Shown piece by piece: positions 39,631-49,129 of a stretch of DNA of 64,000 bases. Every line of letters begins with the position of its first letter. Position 1 is the first letter of the stretch. The DNA comes from Comamonas odontotermitis (GTDB lineage Bacteria; Pseudomonadota; Gammaproteobacteria; Burkholderiales; Burkholderiaceae_C), in contig NZ_JACHKZ010000019.1 of NCBI RefSeq assembly GCF_014207855.1, positions 18,711 to 82,710 of the forward strand, given 5' to 3'. Under the pieces are notes generated by a model, which searched no databases, had not been told where the DNA came from, and saw only the letters and a program-made list of their open reading frames with translations. The position numbers and the translations under genes were made by a program.

Positions 39631-39738
39631 TAAATTAGCGGCCTTCCCGCCCGGACAAAGAACTACGGTTTTTATAGCTACATGCGCTTGTACCGCCTGA
39701 GGTACGGCGCATTTTCTTTTGGCATTTTGGATCCAGAC

Positions 39739-40587
39739 ATGACTGCTCAACTGATCGATGGCAAGGCCCTCTCCCAGCAACTGCGTGCCGATGTGAAAGC
39801 ACGCGCCGACAAGCTCAAAGCCCGGGGGATCGTGCCCGGCCTCGCCGTCATCCTGGTGGGCGACAACCAGGCCAGCCAGGTCTATGTGCGCAACAAGGTC
39901 AAGTCCTGCGAGGAATGCGGCTTTCACTCGGTACTGGAAAAGTACGATGCCAGCATGACCGAGGCCGAGCTGCTCGCTCGCGTCGAGGCGCTCAACAACG
40001 ACCCCAGCATCCATGGCATCCTGGTGCAGTTGCCCCTGCCCAAGCACATCGACGACCACAAGGTAATCGAAGCCATCTCGCCCAAGAAGGACGTGGACGG
40101 TTTTCACGTGGCGAGCGCTGGCGCACTGATGGTGGGCGAAGTCGGCTTCAAGGCCTGCACGCCCTACGGCTGCATGAAGATGCTCGAATCCATCGGCATG
40201 AAAGACCTGCGCGGCAAGCATGCCGTGGTAATCGGCCGCTCCAACATCGTGGGCAAGCCCATGGCGATGATGCTGCTGGCTGCCAATGCCACCGTCACCA
40301 TCACCCACAGCGGCACCACCGACCTCGCGGCCATGACCCGCCAGGCGGACATCGTGGTTGCCGCCGTGGGCAAGGTGGGCGTGCTGACGGCCGACATGGT
40401 CAAGCCCGGCGCCGTGGTCATCGATGTGGGTATGAACCGCGATGCCGATGGCAAGCTGTGCGGCGACGTGGATTTTGACGGAGTCAAGGAAGTGGCGGGC
40501 TACATCACTCCCGTGCCCGGCGGCGTAGGCCCGATGACCATCACCATGCTCATGGTCAACACGCTGGAGTCGGCCGAGCGGGCCTGA
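39739..40587 (+). CDS. folD: Bifunctional methylenetetrahydrofolate dehydrogenase/cyclohydrolase
   Basis: 282 residues, the usual FolD size. Motifs: [74 protein letters not shown] and [11 protein letters not shown]. It interconverts 5,10-methylene-, 5,10-methenyl- and 10-formyltetrahydrofolate with NADP, supplying one-carbon units for purines and formyl-methionine. ATG 39739 is chosen because [11 protein letters not shown] is the standard start; 19 more codons are open upstream but are not family-like. It lies about 108 bp after the response regulator on the same strand, with a short palindromic stretch in between, and is followed by a terminator. Confidence 0.97.
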   Translation: MTAQLIDGKALSQQLRADVKARADKLKARGIVPGLAVILVGDNQASQVYVRNKVKSCEECGFHSVLEKYDASMTEAELLARVEALNNDPSIHGILVQLPLPKHIDDHKVIEAISPKKDVDGFHVASAGALMVGEVGFKACTPYGCMKMLESIGMKDLRGKHAVVIGRSNIVGKPMAMMLLAANATVTITHSGTTDLAAMTRQADIVVAAVGKVGVLTADMVKPGAVVIDVGMNRDADGKLCGDVDFDGVKEVAGYITPVPGGVGPMTITMLMVNTLESAERA

Positions 40588-40648
40588 GGGCTCCCGCCAC
40601 AGGCAAACAGGGCCTTTGGCCGACCTGTTAAAAACTATTAAAACGATA

Positions 40649-40688
40649 GCTGCTGGTGTGCACCCATTGCGCGCCAGCGGCTTTTTTT
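40649..40688 (+). terminator. Terminator after folD
   Basis: Stem GCTGCTGG/CCAGCGGC with one G-U pair and a 17-nt loop that can itself pair partly, followed by seven T residues on the plus strand. It lies about 60 bp past the folD stop. Confidence 0.7.
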
Positions 40689-40790
40689 CATGTTCAAATG
40701 GCTGTCAATGCCCTGTTCACCAGCAGTAGTTCAGATATTGCGCCAATAATGCATTGATTGCAGGCCAATGCGCCCCATCTAACCAGCACC

Positions 40791-42851
40791 ATGACCAATC
40801 CATTGCTCGACTTCAGCGGTCTGCCCCGCTTTGACCAGGTACAACCCGAACACATTGCGCCCGCCATCGACCAGTTGCTGGCCGAGAGCGAAGCCGCCCT
40901 CAAGACGGTGACAGCGCCGGATTTTCCCGCGCAATGGAGCGAAATTGCCAAGGTGCTGGATGTGACGACCGAGAAGCTCGGCCGCGCCTGGGGCATGGTG
41001 GGCCACCTCAATTCGGTGGCAGACACGCCCGAGCTGCGGGCTGCCTACAACGCCGAAATGCCCAAAGTCACCGCGTTCTGGACGCAACTGGGCTCGGACG
41101 AAGCACTGTATGCCAAGTACAAGGCCATCGACCCCGCCACCTTGAATGCAGAGCAAAAGCAGGCCTGGGACAACGCCATGCGCAACTTTGTGCTTGGCGG
41201 CGCCGAGCTGCAGGGCAAGGCCCGCGATGACTATGCAGCATTGCAGGAAAAAAGCGCCCTCGCCTGCCAGAAGTACAGCGAAAACGCCATGGATGCGACC
41301 GACCAGTTCGCCTACTACGCAACGCTGCAAGAGCTGGATGGCGTGCCTCAGGATGTGATCGCAGCAGCCCGGGCTGCTGCAGAGGCCGACGGCAAGGAAG
41401 GCTACAAGCTCACCCTGAAAATCCCCAGTTACCTGCCCGTGATGCAGTTTGGCAGGAGCAGCGCCCTGCGCGAGACGCTCTACCGCGCCTACACCACCCG
41501 TGCCAGCGAATTTGGCGACGACAAACTCGACAATACGCCGCTGATGGTCGACATCCTGAAAATGCGCGAGGAAGAAGCGCATCTGCTGGGGTATGCGAAT
41601 TTCGGTGAACTCTCCGTGGCGCCGAAGATGGCCAAGTCTTCCCGCCAAGTGCTGGACTTCTTGCAGGAGCTGGCCAGCAAGGCCAAGCCTTTTGGCGAAA
41701 AAGACGTGCAGGACCTGCGCGACTATGCCCGCACGGAGCTGGGTCTGGCTGACCCGCAGGCCTGGGATTGGGGCTATATCGGCGAGCACCTGAAGGAAGC
41801 GCGCTACGCCTTCAGCGAGCAGGAGCTCAAGCAGTACTTCCCCGCTCCCAAGGTGCTGGCAGGCCTGTTTCGCATCGTCGAGACGCTGTTTGGCGTGCAG
41901 ATCAAGCAGGATATGGCGCCAGTGTGGAACGAGGCAGTGCAGTTCTACCGCATCGAGCGCAATGGCGAACTGGTAGGCCAGTTCTACCTGGATCCGCCTG
42001 CACGCAACGGCAAACGTGGCGGCGCCTGGATGGACGATGTGCGCACCCGCTGGCTGCGGCCAGACAACGGCCAGCTGCAGACGCCGATTGCCCATCTGGT
42101 GTGCAACTTTGCCGCCGGCGTGGATGGCAAGCCGCCGCTGCTCACGCACGACGACGTCATCACCCTCTTCCACGAAACGGGCCATGGCCTACACCACATG
42201 CTCACCCAGGTGAACGAGCGCGATGTCTCGGGCATCAGCGGCGTGGAATGGGATGCGGTGGAGCTGCCCAGCCAGTTCATGGAGAACTTCTGCTGGGAGT
42301 GGGAAGTGCTGCGCCACATGACCGCCCATGTCGATACCGGCGAGCCGCTGCCGCGCGCACTGTATGACAAGATGATTGCGGCCAAGAACTTCCAGTCGGG
42401 CATGCAGACCTTGCGCCAGATTGAGTTTGCGCTGTTTGACATGCGCATTCACACCGAACTGCAGGGCGACGGCATCACCGCCAATGCCATCTACGACGTA
42501 ATGCGCGATGTGCGCCGCCAGGTGGCGGTGCTGCCCCAGCCCGCCTTCAACCGCATGCCCAACACCTTCACGCACATTTTTGCGGGCGGTTACGCTGCGG
42601 GTTACTACAGCTACAAATGGGCAGAAGTGCTGAGCGCCGATGCCTTTGCAGGCTTTGAGGAAGCCGCCCGGGCCAAGGGCAGCAGCGACGTGGTCGATGC
42701 CGAAGTGGGCCAGCGCTACCTGCATGCCATTCTGGAAGCTGGCGGTAGCCGCCCTGCGATGGAATCGTTCAAGGCCTTCCGGGGACGGGAGCCGCAACTG
42801 GATGCCTTGCTTCGCCACCAGGGCATGCAGGCGGAGCCAGCCACCGCCTGA
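40791..42851 (+). CDS. prlC: M3-family oligopeptidase A
   Basis: 686 residues, the OpdA/Dcp size. The zinc motif is in TLFHETGHGLHHML (HExxH, with the third ligand Glu further on in the ENFCWEWEVL region). NPLLDFSGLPRFDQVQPEHIAPAID at the start and YYSYKWAEVLSADAFAGF near the end are typical of oligopeptidase A. It is a cytoplasmic zinc metalloprotease that degrades signal peptides and other short peptides. ATG 40791 is the standard start; 11 upstream codons are not family-like. Single gene behind a terminator and followed by a strong terminator. Confidence 0.96.
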   Translation: MTNPLLDFSGLPRFDQVQPEHIAPAIDQLLAESEAALKTVTAPDFPAQWSEIAKVLDVTTEKLGRAWGMVGHLNSVADTPELRAAYNAEMPKVTAFWTQLGSDEALYAKYKAIDPATLNAEQKQAWDNAMRNFVLGGAELQGKARDDYAALQEKSALACQKYSENAMDATDQFAYYATLQELDGVPQDVIAAARAAAEADGKEGYKLTLKIPSYLPVMQFGRSSALRETLYRAYTTRASEFGDDKLDNTPLMVDILKMREEEAHLLGYANFGELSVAPKMAKSSRQVLDFLQELASKAKPFGEKDVQDLRDYARTELGLADPQAWDWGYIGEHLKEARYAFSEQELKQYFPAPKVLAGLFRIVETLFGVQIKQDMAPVWNEAVQFYRIERNGELVGQFYLDPPARNGKRGGAWMDDVRTRWLRPDNGQLQTPIAHLVCNFAAGVDGKPPLLTHDDVITLFHETGHGLHHMLTQVNERDVSGISGVEWDAVELPSQFMENFCWEWEVLRHMTAHVDTGEPLPRALYDKMIAAKNFQSGMQTLRQIEFALFDMRIHTELQGDGITANAIYDVMRDVRRQVAVLPQPAFNRMPNTFTHIFAGGYAAGYYSYKWAEVLSADAFAGFEEAARAKGSSDVVDAEVGQRYLHAILEAGGSRPAMESFKAFRGREPQLDALLRHQGMQAEPATA

Positions 42852-42896
42852 GAGAACACATACCCACGACCCTCACCAGGGGTGCAGGGCCGCAGA

Positions 42897-42938
42897 GCCT
42901 CGCAGCAACCTACCAAGGGCTTGCTGCGAGGCTTTTTT
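42897..42938 (+). terminator. Terminator after prlC
   Basis: Perfect 12-bp stem GCCTCGCAGCAA/TTGCTGCGAGGC with a 12-nt loop and six T residues on the plus strand, 46 bp past the prlC stop. Confidence 0.9.
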
Positions 42939-43065
42939 ACAAACGCATACGCAAAACCCCGCCTGTGTAGCGCCAAGCCTTGGTTCCAGTTGCACGCCGC
43001 CATGGAAGCAGTGCATCTTTTGGGCATAATGGGCCGGATAACACGACAATGAATTGAGGGATCAC

Positions 43066-43740
43066 ATGCAGATCAGAGCTATTGTTTCCGTCCCGGCTGC
43101 CGCAATTGCCGCAGCCTTGCTGGTGTGCGCAGCCGGCCCGGCTGCTGCCCAGAAGGTCTATCGCATCGTCGGCCCCGATGGCAGGGTCACCTTCTCCGAT
43201 CGCGCACCTTCGAGCGACACACCGTCTCAGTCGGTATCCGGCGCAACAGGCAGCGAGTCTGCGGGCGCCAATCTGGCCGGCCTGCCGCTGGAAGTCAAAC
43301 AGGCAGCAAGCAAGTACCCTCTGACCTTGTACACGGCCAAGGAGTGCAGCGGCTGCGACGCAGCACGCAGCTATCTGCAAGGCCGCGGTGTGCCATACGC
43401 CGAAAAAACCATCACATCCAACGAAGAGATCGCTGCGCTCAAGAAACTCAGCGGCGCAGACAGCGTTCCATTCGCCACGCTCGGCGGCCAGCATCTCAAG
43501 GGCTTCAACAGCAATGACTGGGGTGCATATCTGGACGCAGCCGGTTACCCCGCCAAATCACAATTACCCGCGAGCTACCGCCAGGCAGCTGCCTCGCCGA
43601 TGATTCCCAAGGCTGTCAAGCCCGCAGGTGCGGCTGGCAAGGGTGCAGCCGCATCCGACGAGGATGCAGCCCCCGCAGGAGGCAATTCCATCGTGCCGCA
43701 ACGGGTGACGCCAGACAACCCGAATGGCATCGTGTTCTAG
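43066..43740 (+). CDS. Exported DUF4124/glutaredoxin-like protein
   Basis: 224 residues. A signal peptide (MQIRAIVSVPAAAIAAALLVCAAGPAAA) is followed by a DUF4124 segment (QKVYRIVGPDGRVTFSDRAP) and then a glutaredoxin-like fold: YPLTLYTAKECSGCDAARSYLQGRGVPYAEKTI, SVPFATLGGQHLKGF. The redox motif is CSGC, as in some envelope thioredoxin-like proteins, so a disulfide role in the envelope is plausible. The C-terminal 60 residues are Ala/Pro-rich and disordered. ATG 43066 is the natural start. Convergent with rpiA across a shared terminator. Confidence 0.88.
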   Translation: MQIRAIVSVPAAAIAAALLVCAAGPAAAQKVYRIVGPDGRVTFSDRAPSSDTPSQSVSGATGSESAGANLAGLPLEVKQAASKYPLTLYTAKECSGCDAARSYLQGRGVPYAEKTITSNEEIAALKKLSGADSVPFATLGGQHLKGFNSNDWGAYLDAAGYPAKSQLPASYRQAAASPMIPKAVKPAGAAGKGAAASDEDAAPAGGNSIVPQRVTPDNPNGIVF

Positions 43741-43756
43741 ACGCTGCTGGCTCCAT

Positions 43757-43785
43757 AAAAAAAAGCCTGCGCAAGCAGGCTTTTT
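43757..43785. terminator. Bidirectional terminator between DUF4124 gene and rpiA
   Basis: Stem AAAAGCCTGC/GCAGGCTTTTT with a GCAA tetraloop; A-run before and T-run after, so it works in both directions for the two convergent genes. Confidence 0.92.
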
Positions 43786-43821
43786 GGTGTCTGAGACTAT
43801 CAACCGATAGCAAATTGCTCT

Positions 43822-44496
43822 TCAGGCAAACTCCAGCGTCTCCACGCCCTGCTCGGTACCCAGCAGGCACACGGCTGCTTTCTGATGGGCAAAAACACCT
43901 ACGGTGATGACGCCGGCCCATTGGTTCACTTCTGTCTCGAATGCCAGCGGGTCGGCAATCGCAAGACCGGTCACATCCAGAATATGTTGGCCATTGTCGG
44001 TCACCAGCGGCTGGCCGTCTTTCATGCGCAAGGTGGCGGTGCCTCCTTTGGCAGCAAAATGGCGAGCAATCTGCGCAGCAGCCATGGGAATCACCTCCAC
44101 AGGCAGAGGAAAAACACCCAGCGTCTGCACGCGCTTGGATGCGTCGGCAATACAGACAAAGCGCTCGGCAAGCGACGCCACGATCTTCTCGCGGGTCAGC
44201 GCCGCGCCGCCGCCCTTGACCATATAGCCCTGGTGATCGATTTCGTCCGCACCGTCGATATAGACGGCGAGGTTGGTCACCTCATTCGCGTCGAACACCT
44301 TGATACCCAGTGCCTGCAAGCGCTCGGTGCTCGCCACCGAGCTGGACACCGCGCCAGGGATCTGGTCCTTGATGGTGGCCAGGGCATCGATGAATTTGTT
44401 GACCGTGGAGCCGGTGCCCACGCCTACAATCTCGCCCGCCACCACGTATTGCAGGGCCGCACGGCCAACTTCGGCCTTCAATTCGTCTTGAGTCAT
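43822..44496 (-). CDS. rpiA: Ribose-5-phosphate isomerase A
   Basis: 224 residues, the normal RpiA length. Motifs: [59 protein letters not shown] and [23 protein letters not shown]. The acid catalysts are in the DGADE and KGGGA regions. It interconverts ribose 5-phosphate and ribulose 5-phosphate in the pentose phosphate pathway. ATG 44496 ([11 protein letters not shown]) is the standard start. Divergent from pyrD across 55 bp. Confidence 0.97.
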   Translation of the reverse strand: MTQDELKAEVGRAALQYVVAGEIVGVGTGSTVNKFIDALATIKDQIPGAVSSSVASTERLQALGIKVFDANEVTNLAVYIDGADEIDHQGYMVKGGGAALTREKIVASLAERFVCIADASKRVQTLGVFPLPVEVIPMAAAQIARHFAAKGGTATLRMKDGQPLVTDNGQHILDVTGLAIADPLAFETEVNQWAGVITVGVFAHQKAAVCLLGTEQGVETLEFA

Positions 44497-44551
44497 GTTG
44501 GTGCCTGTCAGATCAGCGAAAATACAAACAATTGCGCAATTATCCCATCCC

Positions 44552-45607
44552 ATGTCCCTGATTCCCTATTCCCTGTCCCGAGCCATCCTGTTTGGCATGC
44601 AGCCCGAGGCTGCGCACGACTTCACCATGGACATGCTGGCCAAGGGCCAGAATTCCCCGCTGGCCTGTGCCTGGCGCCAGACGCGGGTGTCCGATCCGGT
44701 GACCCTTGCAGGCCTGAGTTTTCCCAACCGTGTGGGTATGGCTGCGGGGCTGGACAAGAACGCACGCGCCATCGACGGGCTGGGCGCCATGGGATTTGGC
44801 TTTGTCGAAGTGGGCACCGTCACGCCACTGGCCCAGCCGGGCAACCCCAAGCCGCGCATGTTCCGCATTCCCGAGCGCGACGCCCTCATCAACCGCCTGG
44901 GTTTCAACAATGGCGGCCTGGAGGCCTTTATCGCCAATGTGAAAAAGGCGCAGTTCCGCAACCAGGCCAACCCACTGCTGCTGGGCCTGAACATTGGCAA
45001 GAATGCCGCCACCCCGATTGAAGAGGCCACCAGCGACTACCTCCGATGCCTGGACGCCGTCTACCCGCACGCCGACTACATCACCGTCAACATCAGCTCG
45101 CCCAACACCAAGAATCTGCGCGCGCTGCAAAGCGACGAAGCGCTTGACGCCCTGCTCTCGGCCCTGGTGGCACGCCGCGAACAACTGGCGCGCGAGCATG
45201 GCAGGCACAAGCCGGTCTTCCTCAAGATTGCCCCAGACCTGACGGAAGAGCAGGTCGCCGTCATTGCAGCCAGCCTCCAGGCCCATGGCATGGATGGTGT
45301 GATTGCCACCAATACCACCATCAGCCGCGACGCGGTGCAAGGCCTGCAGCACGCGGAAGAAACCGGAGGCCTCTCGGGCCGCCCGGTATTCGAGGCGAGC
45401 AATGCAGTCATTCGCCAGTTGCGTGCAGCGCTGGGGCCTCAGTTCCCGATCATTGGCGTGGGCGGGATTATGAGCGGCGCCGATGCGGTTGAAAAGATCA
45501 AGGCAGGCGCCGATGTGGTGCAGATCTATACCGGGCTGATCTACAAGGGCCCGGCCCTGGTTCCCGAGATCGCCCAGGCGCTCAAGGCGCAGGGCGGACG
45601 GCGCTAA
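44552..45607 (+). CDS. pyrD: Dihydroorotate dehydrogenase, quinone-linked class 2
   Basis: 351 residues. [26 protein letters not shown] is the N-terminal membrane-associating helix typical of class 2 enzymes; the FMN barrel contains [57 protein letters not shown] and [11 protein letters not shown]. The catalytic base Ser lies in the NISSPNT region. It oxidises dihydroorotate to orotate and reduces ubiquinone. ATG 44552 is chosen over an in-frame upstream ATG at 44495, which overlaps rpiA. A repeat-rich spacer follows. Confidence 0.97.
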   Translation: MSLIPYSLSRAILFGMQPEAAHDFTMDMLAKGQNSPLACAWRQTRVSDPVTLAGLSFPNRVGMAAGLDKNARAIDGLGAMGFGFVEVGTVTPLAQPGNPKPRMFRIPERDALINRLGFNNGGLEAFIANVKKAQFRNQANPLLLGLNIGKNAATPIEEATSDYLRCLDAVYPHADYITVNISSPNTKNLRALQSDEALDALLSALVARREQLAREHGRHKPVFLKIAPDLTEEQVAVIAASLQAHGMDGVIATNTTISRDAVQGLQHAEETGGLSGRPVFEASNAVIRQLRAALGPQFPIIGVGGIMSGADAVEKIKAGADVVQIYTGLIYKGPALVPEIAQALKAQGGRR

Positions 45608-45616
45608 GAGCCGCTC

Positions 45617-45790
45617 ATACAACCCAGCAAATCACAGATTTGCGGTTGAGACGAGGCCCCGGGCCGCGCTAGGCGAAGCCGCAGACAGTACAGACGTACG
45701 ACAAGGCTGGGCGCCCCCGGCTAGGCGCCCCCGGCTAGGCGCCCCCGGCTAGGCACCCCCGGCCAAGCAACGACGTATCAAGGGTTGTAT
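45617..45790. repeat. Intergenic palindromic element with terminal inverted repeats
   Basis: The stretch begins with ATACAACCC (45617-45625) and ends with GGGTTGTAT (45782-45790), a perfect 9-bp inverted repeat 174 bp apart. Inside lie the hairpin GCAAATC-ACA-GATTTGC (45627-45643) and a tandem array (45711-45766). It fills the whole pyrD-mocR spacer and its last base is the first base of the mocR stop on the plus strand. Confidence 0.6.
45711..45766. repeat. 14-bp tandem repeat, four units
   Basis: Unit GCGCCCCCGGCTAG: three perfect copies (45711-45724, 45725-45738, 45739-45752) and a diverged fourth (GCACCCCCGGCCAA, 45753-45766). It is a non-coding microsatellite-like array and so a candidate variable-number locus. 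Confidence 0.85.
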
Positions 45791-47295
45791 TAGCGGGTCA
45801 AAGCCTGCTCCAACTCGCGCACCGCATGTGCGAGGCGCTCCACCCCCTTCTCAATCACTTCGGGCTGCAGCAAGGCGTAACCCGTGACCAGCCCGCAGGG
45901 CCGGGGCAATGCCCGGTCTGGAGCCTGCGGGTGGAACAAGGGGCTGAGCGGATGGACCCGCACTCCCAGCCGTTGCGCTGCAGCCACCAATAACGGCTCT
46001 GCGCTTGCGGGCAAGGAAGGCAGCCTCACGACCACATGCAGACCGCTGGCGGCGCCCTGCACCTGCGCCTTGGCGCCCAGATGGCGTTGCAGGGCCTGCA
46101 AAAGTGCCGTCTGGCGTGCCTGCTGCAAGCGACGCATGCGGCGCACGTGCCTGTCGTAGCTGCCATCTTCCAGCAACAGCGCCAGGGCGCGCTGCACGCC
46201 AGTGGCAGCATGCCGGTCAGTAACACGCTTGGCCGCCGTGAATGGCTCAATCAGCGAAGGCGGCAGCACCATATAACCCAGCCGAAGCTGGGGCGAGAGT
46301 GTTTTCGAGAACGTTCCCACATGGATCACGCAGCCATGCGCATCCAGCGATAGCAGCGTGGCTTCCGGGCGCACGGCGTAGCGGTACTCGCTGTCGTAGT
46401 CGTCTTCGATGACCCAGGCTTTGCTGCGCCCTGCCCATTCCAGCAACTGTCGCCGTCGGCCAATGGGCAAAAAACCTCCCAACGGAAACTGGTGCGTAGG
46501 CGTTACGTAAGCCAATTTGGCGTTGGTCAGGCAATCCAGTCCGTCAGTCTTTGCACCGTGTTCGTCGATAGCCAGAAAGCGCAGTCGTGCGCCATAGGCT
46601 TCAAAGGCATGGTGCGCCATCCGGTAGCCCGGGTTCTCGACAGCCACCTCGTCACCCGGGTCCACAAGCAGACGCGCGCACAGGTCCAAGGCCTGCTGCG
46701 AGCCGCTCACGATCACGATCTGCTCGGCGCTGCACGCCAGCCCCCGCGTCCGGCTCAAATGGGCCTGCAAGGCCGCGCGCAACGCGATGCTGCCGCGCGG
46801 ATCGTCATACTCCAGCCGGTTGCTGCGCTGGCGCTCGGCAGCGCGCAAGGCTTTCGTCCAGGCCAGGGTTGGAAAATCGGCGCCCGACAAGGGGCCATAG
46901 ACAAAGTCGATGTTCTGTGCGCCCGCCGTCGGGTTGGGCGTTGCCAGCCCCAGGGCCGCAATGCGCTGGCCGATGGCCGACAACGGCCTTGCCAGGTGCG
47001 CAGGCTTGGCGTTCGATGGCACTGATAGCAATGATTGCGGCGAACCTGCCATTGCAGCCGCACCGTTCGCCACGCGGCTGGCCGCCCCCGGGCGGGTTTC
47101 GATAAAACCATCTGCTGCGAGCTGTTCATACACCAGCGTGACCGTTGCACGGGAGAGACCCCGCTCTGCCGCGAACGCGCGGGTCGATGGCATGGGGGCT
47201 CCAATGGCATAGGTGCCATCGGCCATCCGCGCCCGAATCTCTTCGTAGAGCGCATGGCTTAACCCGAGGCGCCGGTGCTGCAATGAGGCCATCAA
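45790..47295 (-). CDS. MocR-family regulator (GntR helix-turn-helix + aminotransferase-like domain)
   Basis: 501 residues. Residues 1-75 are a GntR winged helix (LYEEIRARMADGTYAIGAPMPSTRAFAAERGLSRATVTLVYEQLAADGFIETRPG). From about residue 110 follows a fold type I aminotransferase-like domain: DYDSEYRYAVRP, GTFSKTLSPQLRLGYM with Lys331 as the PLP lysine, and RVHPLSPLFH. In MocR proteins such as PdxR, this domain senses PLP or an amino acid and controls a neighbouring gene. The neighbour here is paiB, divergent by 103 bp. The ligand is unknown. Confidence 0.93.
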   Translation of the reverse strand: MMASLQHRRLGLSHALYEEIRARMADGTYAIGAPMPSTRAFAAERGLSRATVTLVYEQLAADGFIETRPGAASRVANGAAAMAGSPQSLLSVPSNAKPAHLARPLSAIGQRIAALGLATPNPTAGAQNIDFVYGPLSGADFPTLAWTKALRAAERQRSNRLEYDDPRGSIALRAALQAHLSRTRGLACSAEQIVIVSGSQQALDLCARLLVDPGDEVAVENPGYRMAHHAFEAYGARLRFLAIDEHGAKTDGLDCLTNAKLAYVTPTHQFPLGGFLPIGRRRQLLEWAGRSKAWVIEDDYDSEYRYAVRPEATLLSLDAHGCVIHVGTFSKTLSPQLRLGYMVLPPSLIEPFTAAKRVTDRHAATGVQRALALLLEDGSYDRHVRRMRRLQQARQTALLQALQRHLGAKAQVQGAASGLHVVVRLPSLPASAEPLLVAAAQRLGVRVHPLSPLFHPQAPDRALPRPCGLVTGYALLQPEVIEKGVERLAHAVRELEQALTR

Positions 47296-47398
47296 CTGGT
47301 ATGGTAAATATTCAGAAAACTGGCTATTTTATGCATACCACAAATGCGGCACAGTAGCGCCTGGCCGGTGCAATCCGGCTTTTTTTCCAAAGACCACC
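47296..47398. promoter_or_regulatory. mocR-paiB divergent control region with terminator-like leader hairpin
   Basis: Contains TGGTATG (about 47299) and its inverse CATACCA (about 47336), with another ACTGGCTA half-site between them, a plausible MocR operator. Immediately before paiB lies GCCGG-TGCAAT-CCGGC (47364-47379) followed by seven T residues, a perfect intrinsic terminator 12 nt before the paiB ATG, which has no Shine-Dalgarno. This could attenuate paiB transcription. Confidence 0.55.
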
Positions 47399-48019
47399 AT
47401 GTACCTCCCACCCGCATTTGCCGAAACCGATGTCCAGGAACTCCATCGCATCATGCGAGAGAACGCCCTGGGCATGCTCATTACCCATACCGCCAACGGG
47501 CTGGAGGCCAACCATCTGCCGCTGCTTCTCGACGATGGCGTGCTGATTGCTCACGTAGCGCGCGCCAATCCACTGTGGCGCGAGGTTCGTGATGGCGATG
47601 AGGTGCTGGCGGTGTTCCGTGGCGCGCAAGGCTATATCTCGCCCAACTGGTATCCCAGCAAGCAGGAGACGCACCGGCGCGTCCCCACTTGGAACTACGA
47701 GGTGGTGCACGCCCATGGAACCATCCATGTGCGTGATGAAGAAAAGTTCGTTCGCCGCGTGGTGGGGCTGCTGACACGCCAGCATGAAGCGGGCCAGCCC
47801 AAGCCCTGGAAGATGGCGGATGCTCCTGCAGACTTCCTTCAGGAGCAGCTGGGCCACATCGTAGGCATCGAAATCCGCGTGCAGCGCCTTGAAGCCAAGC
47901 GCAAGCTCAACCAGCACCACGCCACACCCGACCGGGAAGGCGCCATGGCCGGGCTGGAGACGCAGGGCAACCACGCCCTGGCCCAGGCTATGCGAAGCAC
48001 GGCCTTGCCAACGGGATAA
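47399..48019 (+). CDS. paiB: PaiB-family FMN-binding transcriptional regulator
   Basis: 206 residues of the PaiB split-barrel family: MYLPPAFAETDVQELHRIMRENALGMLITH, LEANHLPLLLD, LAVFRGAQGYISPNWYPSK, TWNYEVVHAHG and the C-terminal IVGIEIRVQRLEAKRKLNQH. Family members bind FMN and were first described as negative regulators; direct DNA binding has not been shown for most. The sense of the gene fits pairing with the divergent MocR regulator. The ATG lacks a visible Shine-Dalgarno and sits right after a terminator-like hairpin, unlike any other gene in the window. Confidence 0.9.
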   Translation: MYLPPAFAETDVQELHRIMRENALGMLITHTANGLEANHLPLLLDDGVLIAHVARANPLWREVRDGDEVLAVFRGAQGYISPNWYPSKQETHRRVPTWNYEVVHAHGTIHVRDEEKFVRRVVGLLTRQHEAGQPKPWKMADAPADFLQEQLGHIVGIEIRVQRLEAKRKLNQHHATPDREGAMAGLETQGNHALAQAMRSTALPTG

Positions 48020-48088
48020 ATCGGTTCCTACGGGCACGCCAGTTTCCGTATGATGCCGCGCCCGGTAAAACTGCCAGGGGCCTTGGCG

Positions 48089-49129
48089 TTATGCGGGCAC
48101 TTTGCAAGTGCGTGCGGGCATGCCCAGCTTGGCGAGCAGGCGCGCGTCGGCATCCGCCTCCGGGTTGCCGGTCACCAGCAGCTTGTCGCCATAGAAGATG
48201 GAGTTGGCGCCGGCCAGAAAACACAGCGCCTGTACGGCTTCTCCCAACTGCTGGCGGCCTGCCGACAGGCGCACCCGGGCTTTGGGCATCAGAATGCGGG
48301 CAACGGCAATCACCCGCACAAAATCCAGCGGATCGACCGGGTCGCTGTCGGCCAGCGGCGTGCCCGGTACACGCACCAGGCTGTTGATGGGCACCGATTC
48401 CGGATAGGGCTCCATATTGGCCAACTGGGCCAGCAGGCCCGCACGGTGCACGGGGGCCTCCCCCATGCCGACAATACCCCCACAACAGACGCTGATTCCG
48501 GCCCCGCGCACCGCAGCCAGCGTGTCAAGCCTGTCCTGGTACTGGCGGCTGCTGACCACATCGCTGTAGTATTCAGGCGCGGTATCGAGGTTGTGGTTGT
48601 AGTAATCCAACCCTGCCTCGCGCAAGGCCTGCGCCTGGTGCGGGGCCAGCATGCCCAGCGTGGCACAGCTTTGCAGGCCCAGGCCCTTGACGGCCGCAAT
48701 CAACTCGCCCACCTTCTCGATATCGCGGTCCTTGGGGGCACGCCACGCAGCTCCCATGCAAAAACGGGTGGCGCCAGCATCCCTGGCTGCCTGGGCTGCA
48801 GCGGTTACCTCGGCAACGCTCATCAGCTTCTCAGCCTTCACCCCGGTATCAAATTCCGCCGACTGCGGGCAATAGCCACAGTTTTCTGGACAACCGCCTG
48901 TCTTGACAGACAGCAAGGTCGCCAGCTCCATGTCGCCCTCTGGCCAGTGCGCGCGATGCACGGTCTGCGCGCGGTACATCAACTCCATAAATGGCAGATT
49001 CAGCAGTTCCTGCACGGCCTGCACCGGCCAGCGCTCTGTTATGGCGGGTTGCGCCTGCTTTACCGCAGGGTGCCAGTGCACGGCAGTGGTGGCGGGTGCC
49101 GATCCGGAAATATGAGATGGGCTGGACAT
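48089..49129 (-). CDS. bioB: Biotin synthase
   Basis: 346 residues from ATG 49129, which follows AGGAG 7-8 nt upstream. The radical SAM motif is CPENCGYC in [48 protein letters not shown] and [14 protein letters not shown] are all BioB signatures and hold the [2Fe-2S] cluster ligands. It inserts sulfur into dethiobiotin. No other bio genes are adjacent. It is on the minus strand, convergent with paiB. Confidence 0.97.
   Translation of the reverse strand: MSSPSHISGSAPATTAVHWHPAVKQAQPAITERWPVQAVQELLNLPFMELMYRAQTVHRAHWPEGDMELATLLSVKTGGCPENCGYCPQSAEFDTGVKAEKLMSVAEVTAAAQAARDAGATRFCMGAAWRAPKDRDIEKVGELIAAVKGLGLQSCATLGMLAPHQAQALREAGLDYYNHNLDTAPEYYSDVVSSRQYQDRLDTLAAVRGAGISVCCGGIVGMGEAPVHRAGLLAQLANMEPYPESVPINSLVRVPGTPLADSDPVDPLDFVRVIAVARILMPKARVRLSAGRQQLGEAVQALCFLAGANSIFYGDKLLVTGNPEADADARLLAKLGMPARTCKVPA

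Noticed and set aside
47364..47390. FMN riboswitch before paiB
   Set aside because: The leader is too short for the conserved FMN aptamer; only a simple hairpin is present.
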